Assembly: GCA_038745295.1 (NCBI GenBank)
Contig: JBCDLN010000001.1
Location: 1-64,000, forward strand
Source: Acuticoccus sp038745295
Lineage (GTDB): Bacteria; Pseudomonadota; Alphaproteobacteria; Rhizobiales; Amorphaceae
Direction of reading: 5' to 3'
DNA: 64,000 nt
The position numbers were made by a program, and so were the translations under genes. Of this stretch, positions 1-12,614 are shown one piece after another. The notes beneath the pieces are model-generated. The model saw nothing but the letters and a program-made list of their open reading frames with translations. It was not told the DNA's origin and did not search any database. Every line of letters starts with the position of its first letter. The stretch's first letter is position 1.

Positions 1-1170
1 AGACCAGGGCCCGGCAAACCCGTCGCGGTCATCAACATCAAAGTCGTAGGCGCTGTGGGCAATCAGCGTGTTGCCGGACAGGTTGACCGTGTCGCCCAGA
101 ACAAGGGGGGCCTCGCTGATGATGATCACCGGCGCGTCCGGTGAGAGCGTGCCATCAAAGTCGTCCAGCCGGTGTCCCTGCGTGTTGTAGACGGTGACGG
201 GCCCGTTGAGGCTGATGCTTTGCGGCACGCCCCAAGCCATCAAGACATGGGCGCCAAAGGTCACCAGATAGGTGCCAGGTCCAGCGTCAAGCTGCACCGC
301 CTCGCCCCCCTCCAGCACCGTGTCGGCGATAAAATGGAAGCTTTCGCCGGCGGGGGTGAACACTTGCTCCTTGTCGACGAGTTCCATGTTCTCAAACCAG
401 CGCTGCTCGTAGAGGGCGTACCAATGGGCCGCTTCCACCCCCGAGGCCGCCATCATGGCGACCATCTTGGCCATGTAGTCTGGCGCATCCTCAAGGCTTT
501 CAAACTGCTGGCCGAATTCGGTCGCATGGATGGGAAGCCCACCGGTCACACTATCAAGGAGAGCAATGACGGCCGGCAGCTGTTCGGGCGGCAGCGTGTA
601 GGGGTGGATGACGACCACATCCATGAATTCAAATGCACCCGAAGCGCCGAGCGCCTGTGCGTAGCCGACCGGAATCGAATGCATCGCGCCGCCGGCGATC
701 TCCACCTCTGGGAAGAGGGGACGCACCGCCTCCGCGACCGCTTTGAGGATGGCTGTGTAATATTCGGCGCGCTCAACGGCAGTGCGGGTGTCCGCGACAG
801 CGCCGGAGACAAAGCTGTTGCTGTTGAACTCGTTGCCGATCTCAATGCGCGTGACCTGACCGTCAAATTCGGTGAGCGTTGCCACCACAAAGTCAGCGAA
901 CGCCGCAATATCGGCCGGGTCGTGGATCGTTTCGCCAGAATTGTAGAGTTCATGTTGCGGATGGAAGGTGAGCGAGACATCCAAACCCGCTTCAGCGACG
1001 GCATGGACATAGCTCGCCCGAATGTCGGAGAAATCGTAGACGCCGCGCTGGCGCTCCACATGTCCCCAAGGGATACTGTCGCGCACAGTGTCGATACCCA
1101 GCGCAACAGCGCTCTCGATGAGCGAGGTCGGCCAACCCTGCGCAAAATGCGTTGCAGCGCCAAATTCCAT
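1..1170 (-). CDS. Clan A-like glycoside hydrolase, 3' end cut by window edge
   Basis: A continuous frame on the minus strand begins with ATG at 1170 and stays open to position 1, giving 390 residues; the C-terminus lies outside the window. An AGGGA about nine bases upstream supports this start, and an in-frame stop lies at 1228-1230. The fold signature is that of (beta/alpha)8 retaining glycosidases: an IGNEFN segment with Glu114 as likely acid/base and a TEFG segment with Glu218 as likely nucleophile. The protein aligns along its length with the divergent neighbour at 1358-3112 (shared GGAMHSIP/GGATHSIP, IHPY and TEFG blocks), so the two are paralogues. Unlike the neighbour it has no visible signal peptide. 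Substrate unknown; the surrounding exopolysaccharide genes suggest a role in trimming or degrading that polymer (inference). Confidence 0.75.
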   Translation of the reverse strand, partial: MEFGAATHFAQGWPTSLIESAVALGIDTVRDSIPWGHVERQRGVYDFSDIRASYVHAVAEAGLDVSLTFHPQHELYNSGETIHDPADIAAFADFVVATLTEFDGQVTRIEIGNEFNSNSFVSGAVADTRTAVERAEYYTAILKAVAEAVRPLFPEVEIAGGAMHSIPVGYAQALGASGAFEFMDVVVIHPYTLPPEQLPAVIALLDSVTGGLPIHATEFGQQFESLEDAPDYMAKMVAMMAASGVEAAHWYALYEQRWFENMELVDKEQVFTPAGESFHFIADTVLEGGEAVQLDAGPGTYLVTFGAHVLMAWGVPQSISLNGPVTVYNTQGHRLDDFDGTLSPDAPVIIISEAPLVLGDTVNLSGNTLIAHSAYDFDVDDRDGFAGPWS

Positions 1171-1357
1171 GATACTCGATCCCTGGTGGAGGGACAGAAC
1201 ATCGGGTGTCTGGCTTGTGTGTGCATGTCATTAGATAACCCAAATCTTGGCAACACTGTTATAATGAGCCCATACAATGATTACTCTCAGTGCTTCCTCC
1301 CGGAAATCAACAATTACTCGACCTTCAAACAATGAAGTTCCAGCATGGGAGCCTGCG

Positions 1358-3112
1358 ATGAACTGCTATGCGCGAAGATCGATCATGGCCAAGGGCCGTA
1401 TCATCTTATGGATTGCTCTCTTGGCGGGGTCTGCCGTGCTCGCGACGGGGGCTCAAAACGCAGCCCAGAGCGAGGATGGGAGCGCATTTGCGCCGCTGCA
1501 GCTTGGCGCTGTGTCAAACTTTTCCCAGGGCTTGCCGCACCGCTTTGCCGCCACAGCGGCGGATCTTGGCATCACCAATTTTCGCGATGGGATGGTCTGG
1601 CGGCAGGTGGAGGAGCGCCCGGGCGTGTTCACGTTTGACGGCCCGCGCGTCAATTTCCCCGATGCTGTGGCCGATGCCGGCGCCACGGTGTCGTTGACCA
1701 TCCACTGGGGCAACCCGCTCTATGATGAAGGGTTCACCCCCCATTCGCCGGAGGCTTTGGCGGCGCAACAACCCTTCACCCGTGCGATCCTGGAGCGTTT
1801 CCCAAAAGTCGACACCATCGAGGTGGGCAACGAGTTCAACGGCACCACGTTCGTGAGCGGCCCGGTGCGCGAGATGAATGTCGACGGGCGCGCGGCCGCC
1901 CATGTGGCCATCCTCAAAGAGATCTACGAGGCGGCCCAATCGGCCGGGCGCGAAATCACCGTGCTGGGGGGCGCCACACACTCCATCCCCACGCGCTATA
2001 TCTGGGACATTCTGGATGCCGGCGGCGCTGAGATCATGGATGCGATCGCCATCCATCCCTACAGCACAACGCCCGAACAATTCGGCAAGCAGATCGCCGT
2101 CATGCGGCGCCATCCGGATGCGAAAGACCTGCCGATCCAAGTGACAGAGTTCGGCACACGCAATATCGAAGGCGCGCCGGCCTTCTTCCTGAAATGGATC
2201 GCCGTGATGGCGGTGAACGGGGTGGAGCGCGCCGTCTGGTATCCGCTGACAGCACGCCAGGACGGCTACGAGCCACTGATGGATCGCGAAGGGGCGCTGA
2301 CGCCGGTGGGCGAGGCCTTTGCCTTTGCACAACAACATCTGGCGGGCCGGAACGCGCACGATGTGTCGCCGGACGCCTATACGTTCGCAGTTCGCTTCGG
2401 GGAGTACGCGCTTGTGCTGTGGGGTGCGCCGCGCAGCGTCAGACTGGCCGACGGCATCACTGCGTTCGGGCCAACCGGAGCGCCGCTCGCAGCGTCTGGC
2501 CTGTCGGTGTCCGCTGACACGCCCATCATCCTGCTGTCCGAAGAGATCCCCGTGGCACTCGGCAATACCGTGACGCTCGGCCCCCAAACCCTTCTCGCCG
2601 ACAGCTTTTTTGATTTTGCCTATCCGGACCCGGAGGCTGCGCCTGTCAGCGCAGCGGATGGACCGCTCACCTTCTTGGCCCAGCGCGACGGTGCAGAGAT
2701 CCCCCTCACAACCCAGGCCGGGCAAGACCGGGGCGGTGTGCCGTGGAACCCCTATCTCAGCGGCGATCGCCTGTTTCCGCTGGTCCTCACATCGCGCACG
2801 ATGGTGCCGCGGGCAGGGCGGCCAGCGGCCGAGGTCGTCGCCCGTTATGACGCGCCGGCGGACGGCCCGGTGGATGTGGTCGCCCATTTCGTGCCCAGCG
2901 AGCGCACCGAGGATGGGGTGAGCCTCACCGTGACGCTGAACGGAACAGTGCTTGCCGAGACCGCTGGCACAACGCAGCTCAGCTTCGCCGATCAGGTGGC
3001 GCTGAGCGCCGGGGACCGCCTGGCCTTCGCCCTTGGCCCCAACGGCACCCAGAAGGGCGATGCCACGCGTTACCGCATCACCATCGCAAAGCCTGGCATG
3101 CTCCTGCGGTAG
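1358..3112 (+). CDS. Secreted clan A-like glycoside hydrolase
   Basis: 584 residues from ATG 1358, chosen because GGGAG lies six bases upstream; an upstream ATG at 1277 would add 27 unremarkable residues and an internal ATG at 1385 is possible. A hydrophobic stretch near residues 15-30 ending in alanines looks like a signal peptide. The catalytic domain (about residues 45-340) carries VGNEFN with Glu159 as likely acid/base and VTEFGTR with Glu264 as likely nucleophile, the pattern of clan GH-A (GH39-like) retaining enzymes. About 240 residues after the barrel look all-beta and may bind carbohydrate. It is divergent from its paralogue at 1-1170, with a 187-bp shared promoter region. Role in hydrolysing the locally made polysaccharide is inference. 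Confidence 0.75.
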   Translation: MNCYARRSIMAKGRIILWIALLAGSAVLATGAQNAAQSEDGSAFAPLQLGAVSNFSQGLPHRFAATAADLGITNFRDGMVWRQVEERPGVFTFDGPRVNFPDAVADAGATVSLTIHWGNPLYDEGFTPHSPEALAAQQPFTRAILERFPKVDTIEVGNEFNGTTFVSGPVREMNVDGRAAAHVAILKEIYEAAQSAGREITVLGGATHSIPTRYIWDILDAGGAEIMDAIAIHPYSTTPEQFGKQIAVMRRHPDAKDLPIQVTEFGTRNIEGAPAFFLKWIAVMAVNGVERAVWYPLTARQDGYEPLMDREGALTPVGEAFAFAQQHLAGRNAHDVSPDAYTFAVRFGEYALVLWGAPRSVRLADGITAFGPTGAPLAASGLSVSADTPIILLSEEIPVALGNTVTLGPQTLLADSFFDFAYPDPEAAPVSAADGPLTFLAQRDGAEIPLTTQAGQDRGGVPWNPYLSGDRLFPLVLTSRTMVPRAGRPAAEVVARYDAPADGPVDVVAHFVPSERTEDGVSLTVTLNGTVLAETAGTTQLSFADQVALSAGDRLAFALGPNGTQKGDATRYRITIAKPGMLLR

Positions 3113-3164
3113 GCGAGGCGGGCCTACACATAAACCGTCTGCTGCAGCCTTCAGCGCAAAGCTG

Positions 3165-4154
3165 CTAGCGGTCGATCGTCAGCATGGCTTCGGGCTTCAA
3201 GCGGCCCGTCACCAAGTGCCAGAACGCGACGAGATTGCCCTTCAGCCGTCCCGCCCTGTCGACCCACGGCTCGGGCTTGAACGCGCGCAGCGTGTTCTTG
3301 GCCACGTTGCGCACCAGGTGGCCGTAGCCATAGCGCCAGCGCACATTGCCCTTGCGAACCATGTAGATGGGGTTCGCCACCTGGCTGTAGCCAAGCTTCA
3401 GGCCAGAAGAGCGGCCACGCTTCTCGCCAAGGTGAACGCCGCGCAGGCGCTCAGAGCGCACCACATCGCCATGCTGAGCCAAACGGCGCGAGACATCGAT
3501 GTCCTCAAGCCAGCCATAGAGCGGCAGTCGCTCATCAAAGGTGATGTTGTGCGCCCGCATGGGGGCCAAGCGCAGCACCATGTTGCAGCCATAGGCGCCA
3601 TAGGTGGGGGTGAGGGGGTCGGCCGCCGGGTCGGCCCCGCCATCGCCCGCCAACAGGCGCACCCCCTCCTCAAAGGAAAGGCCCGGCCCGTTGATGCCGT
3701 CCGCGATCACCGTTCCAGTGGCGACCGTCACACGCGTCTCGCCCTCCATCAGCGCTTCCACCTCAGCCAAAAAGTCTGGCGCGATGAGGAAATCGTCGTC
3801 CAAGAACACGATGACGTCGCAATCGGCGGCGGCCTTCACGGCGCGGTTGCGCTGCTTGGTCAGCCCCTTATCGCCGACGATCACCACAGGATCGGCGAAC
3901 GTCGCTTCAAGATGGGCGCGATCGAGGTCGTTCTCATCGCAGACGCTCAAGATCACACGGTCCGGGGCGCGGGTTTGTTGATTGATGAGCGGAAGAGTGA
4001 GGCGCAGGGTGTCCCGCCGGCCCGTGGTCGCCACCGCCAGCGCAATGCGCATGGGAGTGTGGGGCGGGGCATCACCAGAGGCCCGTGCGGCGGGATCTGG
4101 CTTTGGAGCAGACTCTGAAACAGACATGAAGGGCGCCTCGTTCAATGGCCGCAT
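3165..4154 (-). CDS. Glycosyltransferase family 2
   Basis: A 329-residue (or 320-residue) GT2 enzyme. The nucleotide-sugar fold starts at the IALAVATTGRR segment, has KQRNRAV and then FLDDDF, an Asp-rich DXD motif that binds metal and nucleotide diphosphate, and an acceptor-side YGWLEDIDVSRR motif with the ED pair typical of inverting GT-A enzymes. It should transfer a sugar from a nucleotide donor to a growing lipid-linked repeat unit at the cytoplasmic face; donor and linkage cannot be read from the sequence. Two starts are possible: ATG 4154, preceded by a small hairpin, or ATG 4127 with GAGG about nine bases upstream. It is convergent with the hydrolase at 1358-3112. Confidence 0.8.
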   Translation of the reverse strand: MRPLNEAPFMSVSESAPKPDPAARASGDAPPHTPMRIALAVATTGRRDTLRLTLPLINQQTRAPDRVILSVCDENDLDRAHLEATFADPVVIVGDKGLTKQRNRAVKAAADCDVIVFLDDDFLIAPDFLAEVEALMEGETRVTVATGTVIADGINGPGLSFEEGVRLLAGDGGADPAADPLTPTYGAYGCNMVLRLAPMRAHNITFDERLPLYGWLEDIDVSRRLAQHGDVVRSERLRGVHLGEKRGRSSGLKLGYSQVANPIYMVRKGNVRWRYGYGHLVRNVAKNTLRAFKPEPWVDRAGRLKGNLVAFWHLVTGRLKPEAMLTIDR

Positions 4155-4173
4155 GAAGGGTTTTTCGCCCTTC
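4155..4173. repeat. Small hairpin at the 5' end of the GT2 gene
   Basis: Six-base arms GAAGGG and CCCTTC (4155-4160 and 4168-4173) with a seven-base loop lie directly upstream of the ATG at 4154. If the transcript starts further upstream, this would sit over the ribosome entry region. A regulatory function is speculative; the arm length is short enough to occur by chance. Confidence 0.3.
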
Positions 4174-4380
4174 CATGGACGTTTCCCCGCGGTTTGCAGA
4201 GCCGCACTGCAACGTCAAAGGTGATCCCACTATCCACGCCCAGGCGCTCCGTATTGGCGCCTACACAGTGCGCGCGAACTGTTTAACGGCACAGTTGTCC
4301 CCGGTTCCTGGGACCCGCCGATACTGAATGCGATGGACCTTGCGCTGGGGCGGGGTCGATGAAGGCGAGGATCGGATTCG

Positions 4381-7920
<3,540 letters not shown>

Positions 7921-8025
7921 TCAAAGTCGTTAGTCCCGCACACTCTTGGCTGCCGGCGCGAATGGGCGACGCGCCGCACCAAACATATTCAGCCCCTTTG
8001 TCCCCGTCCGCTCACGGAGAAGCCG

Positions 8026-9318
8026 CTAGGCTGTGAAATTGGCTGCCGAGAGTGCCTTAACGTCATCGATCTTGGATTCAATCTGCGCCTTCAGTTCGTC
8101 CCGTTCAGCGATGAATTCGTCCAAACGAGCTGAGAAAACGCCATCCTCAAGCAGATCCTTGGCCGGCAAGAGGTACTTCTTATCAAATCCGAAATGCCGG
8201 AAGAGCCCTTCAGCTTTACCGCGATAAGAGAACATCATCGTCGGCACCAACACCCCAAGTGTTGCGATGGCAAGATGCATACGTCCGGTGAGTGTGGCAT
8301 CCAGACTTGCAATAATGGATTTGAGATCTTCCGCTGGCAGTTCCTCAGATAGATTAAAGATGGCGTCCGGGTGCCGCTCTTGAATGATATCAAAAATGAT
8401 ACTGTGACAGTGGACATCTGCAGCTTCATCACGAAAGTCGTGGGCGAGCAGAATGACTTTCACGTTGCTTTTCTCGATGAGATCAATCAGGTCATTGGCC
8501 AACGTGCGTGTCGCCTCGCCGATCTTGTCTCTTTGATTCAACGGCAAAAGTAATGGGTGGAAATTCACGCCGAGCACAAAGCTTCCGCCTGATCGCGCAG
8601 CCTCGATCCACTCGATATATTGTCGCGTTTTCTCGTTCACCGCGGACGGTTTCAGCATAAAGGCAGCATCGGCAACAAGGTTGGCGTTCACACCCATCTT
8701 CGTGATGAAACGCTCGTGGGAGACTGGGTCTCGAGAACAATAAACGATGCTTGGATGGGCAAATTGGTAAGCGTCCGCCAAATCTTTATAGGCCTCGTCC
8801 GAGCAACTAAACCCCAGAACTCTCGCTTCCGCACCCATACGGGCCGCTAAATCGACCACAGCCAGGAGGCGAATAGAGAAATTCGGATCAGCGTAGCCAT
8901 CCATCACATCCGCACCAAGCAGATAGATCGTCTTGGGAGGTGTTCTCTTCAAAAATTCAAAAGTTTCATGGACGAAATTTGAATATTTCACGCGCACCGG
9001 CTGCGTGCCTAACGCAACCGAATTGCGGTCTCCTTCGCTACCGACCGAGAGGATTTGGATCGTGGATGATGGGTCTGTTTGCCGGATATGATCAATTGTC
9101 ACTTTGAGCATCGCTTCGTCGCCCTTCGAAGCCGTGACTAAGAGTGGGTCCGGCGGAACTATTAATACATCACGTTTGTCTCGAAAGCGTTCTGGATCCA
9201 ATTTCTCGCGCTCGATGATGGCCTTCCATTCTTTGAATGTTTGGCTGAACTGGTTTTTTAATCGCCAATCCCGCACGCCAAATTTTCGATATGCCATCCT
9301 CAACACGTCACGTGTCAT
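8026..9318 (-). CDS. Polysaccharide pyruvyl transferase family protein
   Basis: About 430 residues. The C-terminal half carries the pattern of the polysaccharide pyruvyl transferase family (PF04230): a conserved TGRMHLAIAT segment followed by a short segment MMFSYRGKAEG, and a GADVMDGY-like block in the N-terminal half. Members transfer pyruvate from phosphoenolpyruvate to form ketals on sugars of exopolysaccharides, adding negative charge. ATG 9318 is preferred (AGG about nine bases upstream); ATG 9327 adds three residues. The gene stands alone and has lower GC and different codon use from its neighbours, which suggests separate acquisition. Transfer to the polymer made by this locus is inference. 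Confidence 0.75.
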   Translation of the reverse strand: MTRDVLRMAYRKFGVRDWRLKNQFSQTFKEWKAIIEREKLDPERFRDKRDVLIVPPDPLLVTASKGDEAMLKVTIDHIRQTDPSSTIQILSVGSEGDRNSVALGTQPVRVKYSNFVHETFEFLKRTPPKTIYLLGADVMDGYADPNFSIRLLAVVDLAARMGAEARVLGFSCSDEAYKDLADAYQFAHPSIVYCSRDPVSHERFITKMGVNANLVADAAFMLKPSAVNEKTRQYIEWIEAARSGGSFVLGVNFHPLLLPLNQRDKIGEATRTLANDLIDLIEKSNVKVILLAHDFRDEAADVHCHSIIFDIIQERHPDAIFNLSEELPAEDLKSIIASLDATLTGRMHLAIATLGVLVPTMMFSYRGKAEGLFRHFGFDKKYLLPAKDLLEDGVFSARLDEFIAERDELKAQIESKIDDVKALSAANFTA

Positions 9319-9597
9319 ACCATACACCTGTTTTGACTATCCCAAATCAGAAGCCCGAGATGAGTACTTGAAGACGATCACATGGTATGGAACGTACGAC
9401 TTGGTCTGGGTGGCAGAGCGAATGCTCGGGCGGGTGCCACTTGCTCCTCGACGGTGGTGGAAGTCAAGTTCCCTTGAGTGGGAGGCAGGCGGTCACTGTG
9501 ATCCCTTTGAATACAAGGGATTATTCAAGGCTTCAGAATAAGACTGATACCCTAGGGATCTTGTCCGGAGATGTTGCAGACAACCTTCCCCTCAGGC

Positions 9598-10572
9598 CTA
9601 GAGTGCGCGGATTTTAGTGGGGTTGGCCGCTGGCGGCGGGCGGTTGCCATATTCGGCAAGCAGCATCGCGATGCGCTCTTCCAAGAAGGCCGCGAAGCCT
9701 GGCGCAGCACGCTCATTGATGGTGATACGCGTGGTCCCGGATCCATGGGTGATCACCACCGGCCGCCCCGCTCTAGGGTCCGGCTCCTTCGGGGTCTCGC
9801 GCGGGGCGGAGAGGGCTTCGAGCGCTAAGAGCAACGCTTTGAAACGGGCATCGCTGCCGCTGTCGCCGCCGGGCATGCCTTCAGCGGCGGCTTCAAGTGC
9901 CTCAAAAGCGGCCCGCTCACCGTGGGCTTTGATGAGCCCCACCAGTTTCAGCCAGCGAGGCCTGCCGGCTTTCGGCGCACGACCGATTTTCGCCGCCAGC
10001 CCCTCGGGAAGGCCATGGGCGACGGCGAGAAGGCGCGCGAGCTCCGTCTTGTCGATATTGAGGGCCTGACCGACAACGGTGCGTGTCATGCCAAGGCTTG
10101 TGAGGGCGGCCGCGAACTCGGCCCGCTCGATGAAGGTGAGGTCCCGACGCTCATTATTTTCCCGGCCCTGCGCCAGCACCAGCGCCTCATCGTCGAGGCT
10201 ACGGACAATGGCGCGCACAGGCCGGCCAAGGCGGCGACAAGCCTGCCAGCGGCGATGGCCGTAGGCGATTTGGTAGCGGTCCGGATTGTCAGGGTGCGGG
10301 CGCAAGAGGATCGGCACCAGCTGGCCGCCGGTCTCAATGCTCGCGGCAAGCTCGTCAATATGGGCCGCGCCGGCTTGATCGAGACGGTCACGCACGAACG
10401 AGGGATCAATGGTCTCCGGATCGACCTCCACCACACGCTCGGCCCGCTCGCTCTCCATGAGTGCGAGGCCCATGGTGCGCACCGCACCCGCGCGCACGGC
10501 CCGTGTGGGACCCTCGGTGTCAGACTCAGCCACTTTGAGGAGCCGTTCCATGGCAAGGCGCCGCTTGGTCAT
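9598..10572 (-). CDS. parB: RepB/ParB-type plasmid partition protein
   Basis: 324 residues with AAGGAG seven bases before the ATG. The ParB core is clear: a LVPILLRP segment, then YGHRRWQACRRLG (the arginine-rich box II that in ParB proteins binds CTP), then a helix-turn-helix region around MTRTVVGQALNIDKTELARLL, and a C-terminal RepB-like helical domain. It should bind parS sites and load onto DNA to drive segregation with ParA. It follows parA on the same strand after 67 bases that contain a parS-like palindrome. It marks this region as an extrachromosomal replicon core. Confidence 0.92.
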   Translation of the reverse strand: MTKRRLAMERLLKVAESDTEGPTRAVRAGAVRTMGLALMESERAERVVEVDPETIDPSFVRDRLDQAGAAHIDELAASIETGGQLVPILLRPHPDNPDRYQIAYGHRRWQACRRLGRPVRAIVRSLDDEALVLAQGRENNERRDLTFIERAEFAAALTSLGMTRTVVGQALNIDKTELARLLAVAHGLPEGLAAKIGRAPKAGRPRWLKLVGLIKAHGERAAFEALEAAAEGMPGGDSGSDARFKALLLALEALSAPRETPKEPDPRAGRPVVITHGSGTTRITINERAAPGFAAFLEERIAMLLAEYGNRPPPAANPTKIRAL

Positions 10573-10604
10573 GCGCTGGCTCCTTGGCTGTGCGTGACGG
10601 CCTG

Positions 10605-10620
10605 GTTGACACCTGCCAAC
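10605..10620. promoter_or_regulatory. parS-like palindrome 1 (between parA and parB)
   Basis: GTTGACACCTGCCAAC. The outer GTT and AAC and the spacing match the repABC-type parS consensus GTT-N4-GC-N4-AAC except for the central dinucleotide (CC instead of GC). It lies in the parA-parB gap, the classic place for such sites. Two further relatives occur at 12093 and 34601. Confidence 0.65.
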
Positions 10621-10639
10621 GGCGTTGCGGAGCGGGCAC

Positions 10640-11881
10640 TCATTCGGCCGCCTCCAGCATGGTGGGCCGGCGCTCGAACACGGAGCGGATCAGCGCTTCG
10701 ATCTCGCCGTTCACCGCATCGAGACTTTCAACGGCCCGGTCGTAGGTGCTGCGGGTCATGCCCTCGCGGCCGACCTCGTAGAGGGTCTGTTTGGAAAGGC
10801 CTGCATCGGCGAGCGCTGTGGACTTTACCATCGCGTTGGTGAGAACGCGCTCGCCGAACAGGCTGCGCAGGAAGCCCGCCACCTGCGCCTGCGGCCCGTC
10901 GCGGGGCTCAAAGCGGGTGAGGACGTAGCGGAAAAAGTCGAGCTCCACCCGGGCGCCGGCTTTTTCGACCACCGCCATCAGGTCGGCGGTCATGAGCAAA
11001 AACTGGCTCATGGACGCCACATCCAGCATCTGCGGATGGACCGTCACGAGCACACCTGTCGCAGCGCAAAGGGCGCCGAGCGTCAAGAAGCCGAGTTGCG
11101 GCGGGCAATCGATGACGACGACGTCGTAGTCGGTGATGACACCGTCGAGCGTGGTCGCAATGCGGGTGTAAAACGGCGTTTGCTTCGCGCCCCGTTCCAG
11201 CAAAACCCGCGGGGTTTCGTGCTCGAACTCGTGGAGTTCCAAATTGCCAGCGATGAGGTCGAGGCCCGGAAAGTAGGTTTTGCGAATCACATCGCGCACC
11301 GGACGCGGGTCGTCGTAGCGGATCGCGCCATAGAGCGTTTCGCCGACGCCCACATCGGTCTCAGGCTGGTGGCCAAAAAGGCTTGAGAGCGAGGCTTGCG
11401 GGTCGAGGTCGACCGCCAGCACCCGAAACCCTTTGAGCGCCAGATGCTGGGCAAGGTGGGCCGTGGTCGTGGTTTTTCCGCTGCCGCCCTTAAAGTTCGC
11501 GACCGCGATCACCTGGGCGGGCGTTCCCGGCGCCCGGTTGGGAAGGGCGACGCGCGCTTTCGGGCCGCCCTTCTTGGCGAGGTATTCGCGCAAAATATTG
11601 ATATTTTGGAGCGAATAGGCGTTTCGGTTGCCCGACAAACGCTCCGGCTGCGGCCCTTCACCGGCCCGCGACAAGTGCCGCAGATAGCTGTCGGTGACTC
11701 CCAAAAGCTTGGCAGTTTCGGTGCTGGTGAAGAGGCGCAGCGCCTTCTTCTCATCGGGCTGAAAAAGTTCGCTGCGCAGCCGTGTGATTTGCGCCGACAG
11801 GGCCTCGGCATCGCTTTGGACAGCGTCAAAACCGACACCGCCTGTGGTGTCCGCCGATCCGCCTGATGATCCGAAGACCAT
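10640..11881 (-). CDS. parA: ParA-type partition ATPase
   Basis: 413 residues, ATG preceded by GGAGGG at six bases. About the first 120 residues form a DNA-binding domain with a MerR/HTH-like segment (AKLLGVTDSYLRHLSR); then a deviant Walker A KGGSGKTTT, Walker A' VLAVDLDPQAS and Walker B VVVIDCPPQLG. This is the type Ia layout, in which ParA both drives plasmid movement with ParB and autorepresses its own promoter. It heads the parA-parB operon; direct repeats at 11906-11936 just upstream are candidate operators. Confidence 0.93.
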   Translation of the reverse strand: MVFGSSGGSADTTGGVGFDAVQSDAEALSAQITRLRSELFQPDEKKALRLFTSTETAKLLGVTDSYLRHLSRAGEGPQPERLSGNRNAYSLQNINILREYLAKKGGPKARVALPNRAPGTPAQVIAVANFKGGSGKTTTTAHLAQHLALKGFRVLAVDLDPQASLSSLFGHQPETDVGVGETLYGAIRYDDPRPVRDVIRKTYFPGLDLIAGNLELHEFEHETPRVLLERGAKQTPFYTRIATTLDGVITDYDVVVIDCPPQLGFLTLGALCAATGVLVTVHPQMLDVASMSQFLLMTADLMAVVEKAGARVELDFFRYVLTRFEPRDGPQAQVAGFLRSLFGERVLTNAMVKSTALADAGLSKQTLYEVGREGMTRSTYDRAVESLDAVNGEIEALIRSVFERRPTMLEAAE

Positions 11882-11905
11882 GGTGGCCCTCCGTGTTGCG
11901 CGCCA

Positions 11906-11939
11906 CGCGGTTGATTCGTGTTCCGCGGTTGATTCGCGG
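11906..11939. promoter_or_regulatory. Direct and inverted repeats upstream of parA, candidate operator
   Basis: CGCGGTTGATTCG occurs twice (11906-11918 and 11924-11936) with an 18-bp period, and the second copy sits in an inverted repeat with arms CCGCG and CGCGG (11923-11939). The repeats lie 25-58 bases upstream of the parA start codon, where ParA-type Ia repressors normally bind. Operator function is inferred from position and repeat structure only. Confidence 0.5.
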
Positions 11940-12092
11940 CACGGCGCTGTTCACGCAAACCGCGTCGGTGACTCTGCATCTGCGTGAATGCTTCCTACGC
12001 CGTCACACCCTAACGATTCGTGACTGGCGCAACAGACTGCGCGTTCGACGACACACAGCTCCGTTGTTTTGCCGCTTTCACCGCAAAAAGGA

Positions 12093-12108
12093 CTTGACAG
12101 GTGTCAAC
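12093..12108. promoter_or_regulatory. parS-like palindrome 2 (upstream of parA)
   Basis: CTTGACAGGTGTCAAC, with symmetric arms TTGACA and TGTCAA around a GG centre. It differs from the perfect site at 34601 at the first base and in the centre. It lies between the parA promoter region and the iteron array. The TTGACA arms also resemble a -35 box, but no fitting -10 element is seen on either strand. Confidence 0.6.
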
Positions 12109-12312
12109 GTTTGTCCGTCGGGGCCGAGCAACACCTCAGTCTTTGTCCGATCAACACCCGATGGCGTGGTGTGAAGACCATGCGGCTGAGGCGTTTGACT
12201 CTTCATTTTTGTCAAACATTTTTGGCCGCGCAGCGGTTTTAAAGGTTTTTCTAGTTTTTCTCTTAGGTTTTAGGGAAGCGATCGGGCCGAAGATTCAAGC
12301 GCTTGGAGGGGG

Positions 12313-12533
12313 TGTTCGGCACCGAAGTACGGCTTTGACGGAACGATGTACGCGTTTGACGGAACGATGTACGCCATTTTCGGACCGAAGTACGGTTCGG
12401 TGAAAAGTGCCAAAACCCCTTTGTCGCGAATCGTTTGGCCGTTTTTGTCATGACGGGGTGGAGGACTGAAGTACGCCGTTTTTGTCATGGCGAAGCCGAA
12501 TCGGTCGAACTGTGAGGCGGACTGAAGTACGGC
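12313..12533. other. oriV: Iteron array, candidate replication origin (oriV)
   Basis: Four repeats lie head to tail with an exact 21-bp period (units 12313-12333, 12334-12354, 12355-12375, 12376-12396); units two and three differ by one base. Two more copies of the core occur at 12466-12477 and 12522-12533. The shared core is GA(A/T)GTACG(C/G), usually preceded by GGAC(C/T) or GAAC. A 21-bp period places the cores on one DNA face, as expected for binding of a Rep initiator. A T-rich stretch at about 12208-12273 next to it could be the unwinding element. The intact initiator gene starts 3.4 kb away at 15906. Confidence 0.7.
12437..12490 (+). repeat. Pair of 15-bp direct repeats inside the origin region
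   Basis: GCCGTTTTTGTCATG occurs at 12438-12452 and 12475-12489, interleaved with iteron copies five and six. It is distinct from the iteron core and may bind a second factor or be a remnant of local duplication. Confidence 0.6.
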
Positions 12534-12614
12534 GTTTTGGGCAAGATGGGCCGGCGAACGAGGGCGTAGCTGGGGGCAGCACAATAAAACGGACCAAACG
12601 GATATTCTCGGGAT

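Noticed and set aside
172..1335. Plus-strand open frame of 387 codons at the left edge
   Set aside because: The minus strand at the same place codes a protein homologous to the neighbour with conserved catalytic residues; the plus frame is its shadow.
1514..2887. Long minus-strand open frame opposite the secreted hydrolase
   Set aside because: No family similarity, biased Arg/His/Gly composition, and the plus-strand gene has a catalytic-domain match and signal peptide.
12093..12108. TTGACA as a -35 promoter box
   Set aside because: No -10-like sequence at 16-18 bases on either strand; the palindrome and its relatives fit a ParB site better.
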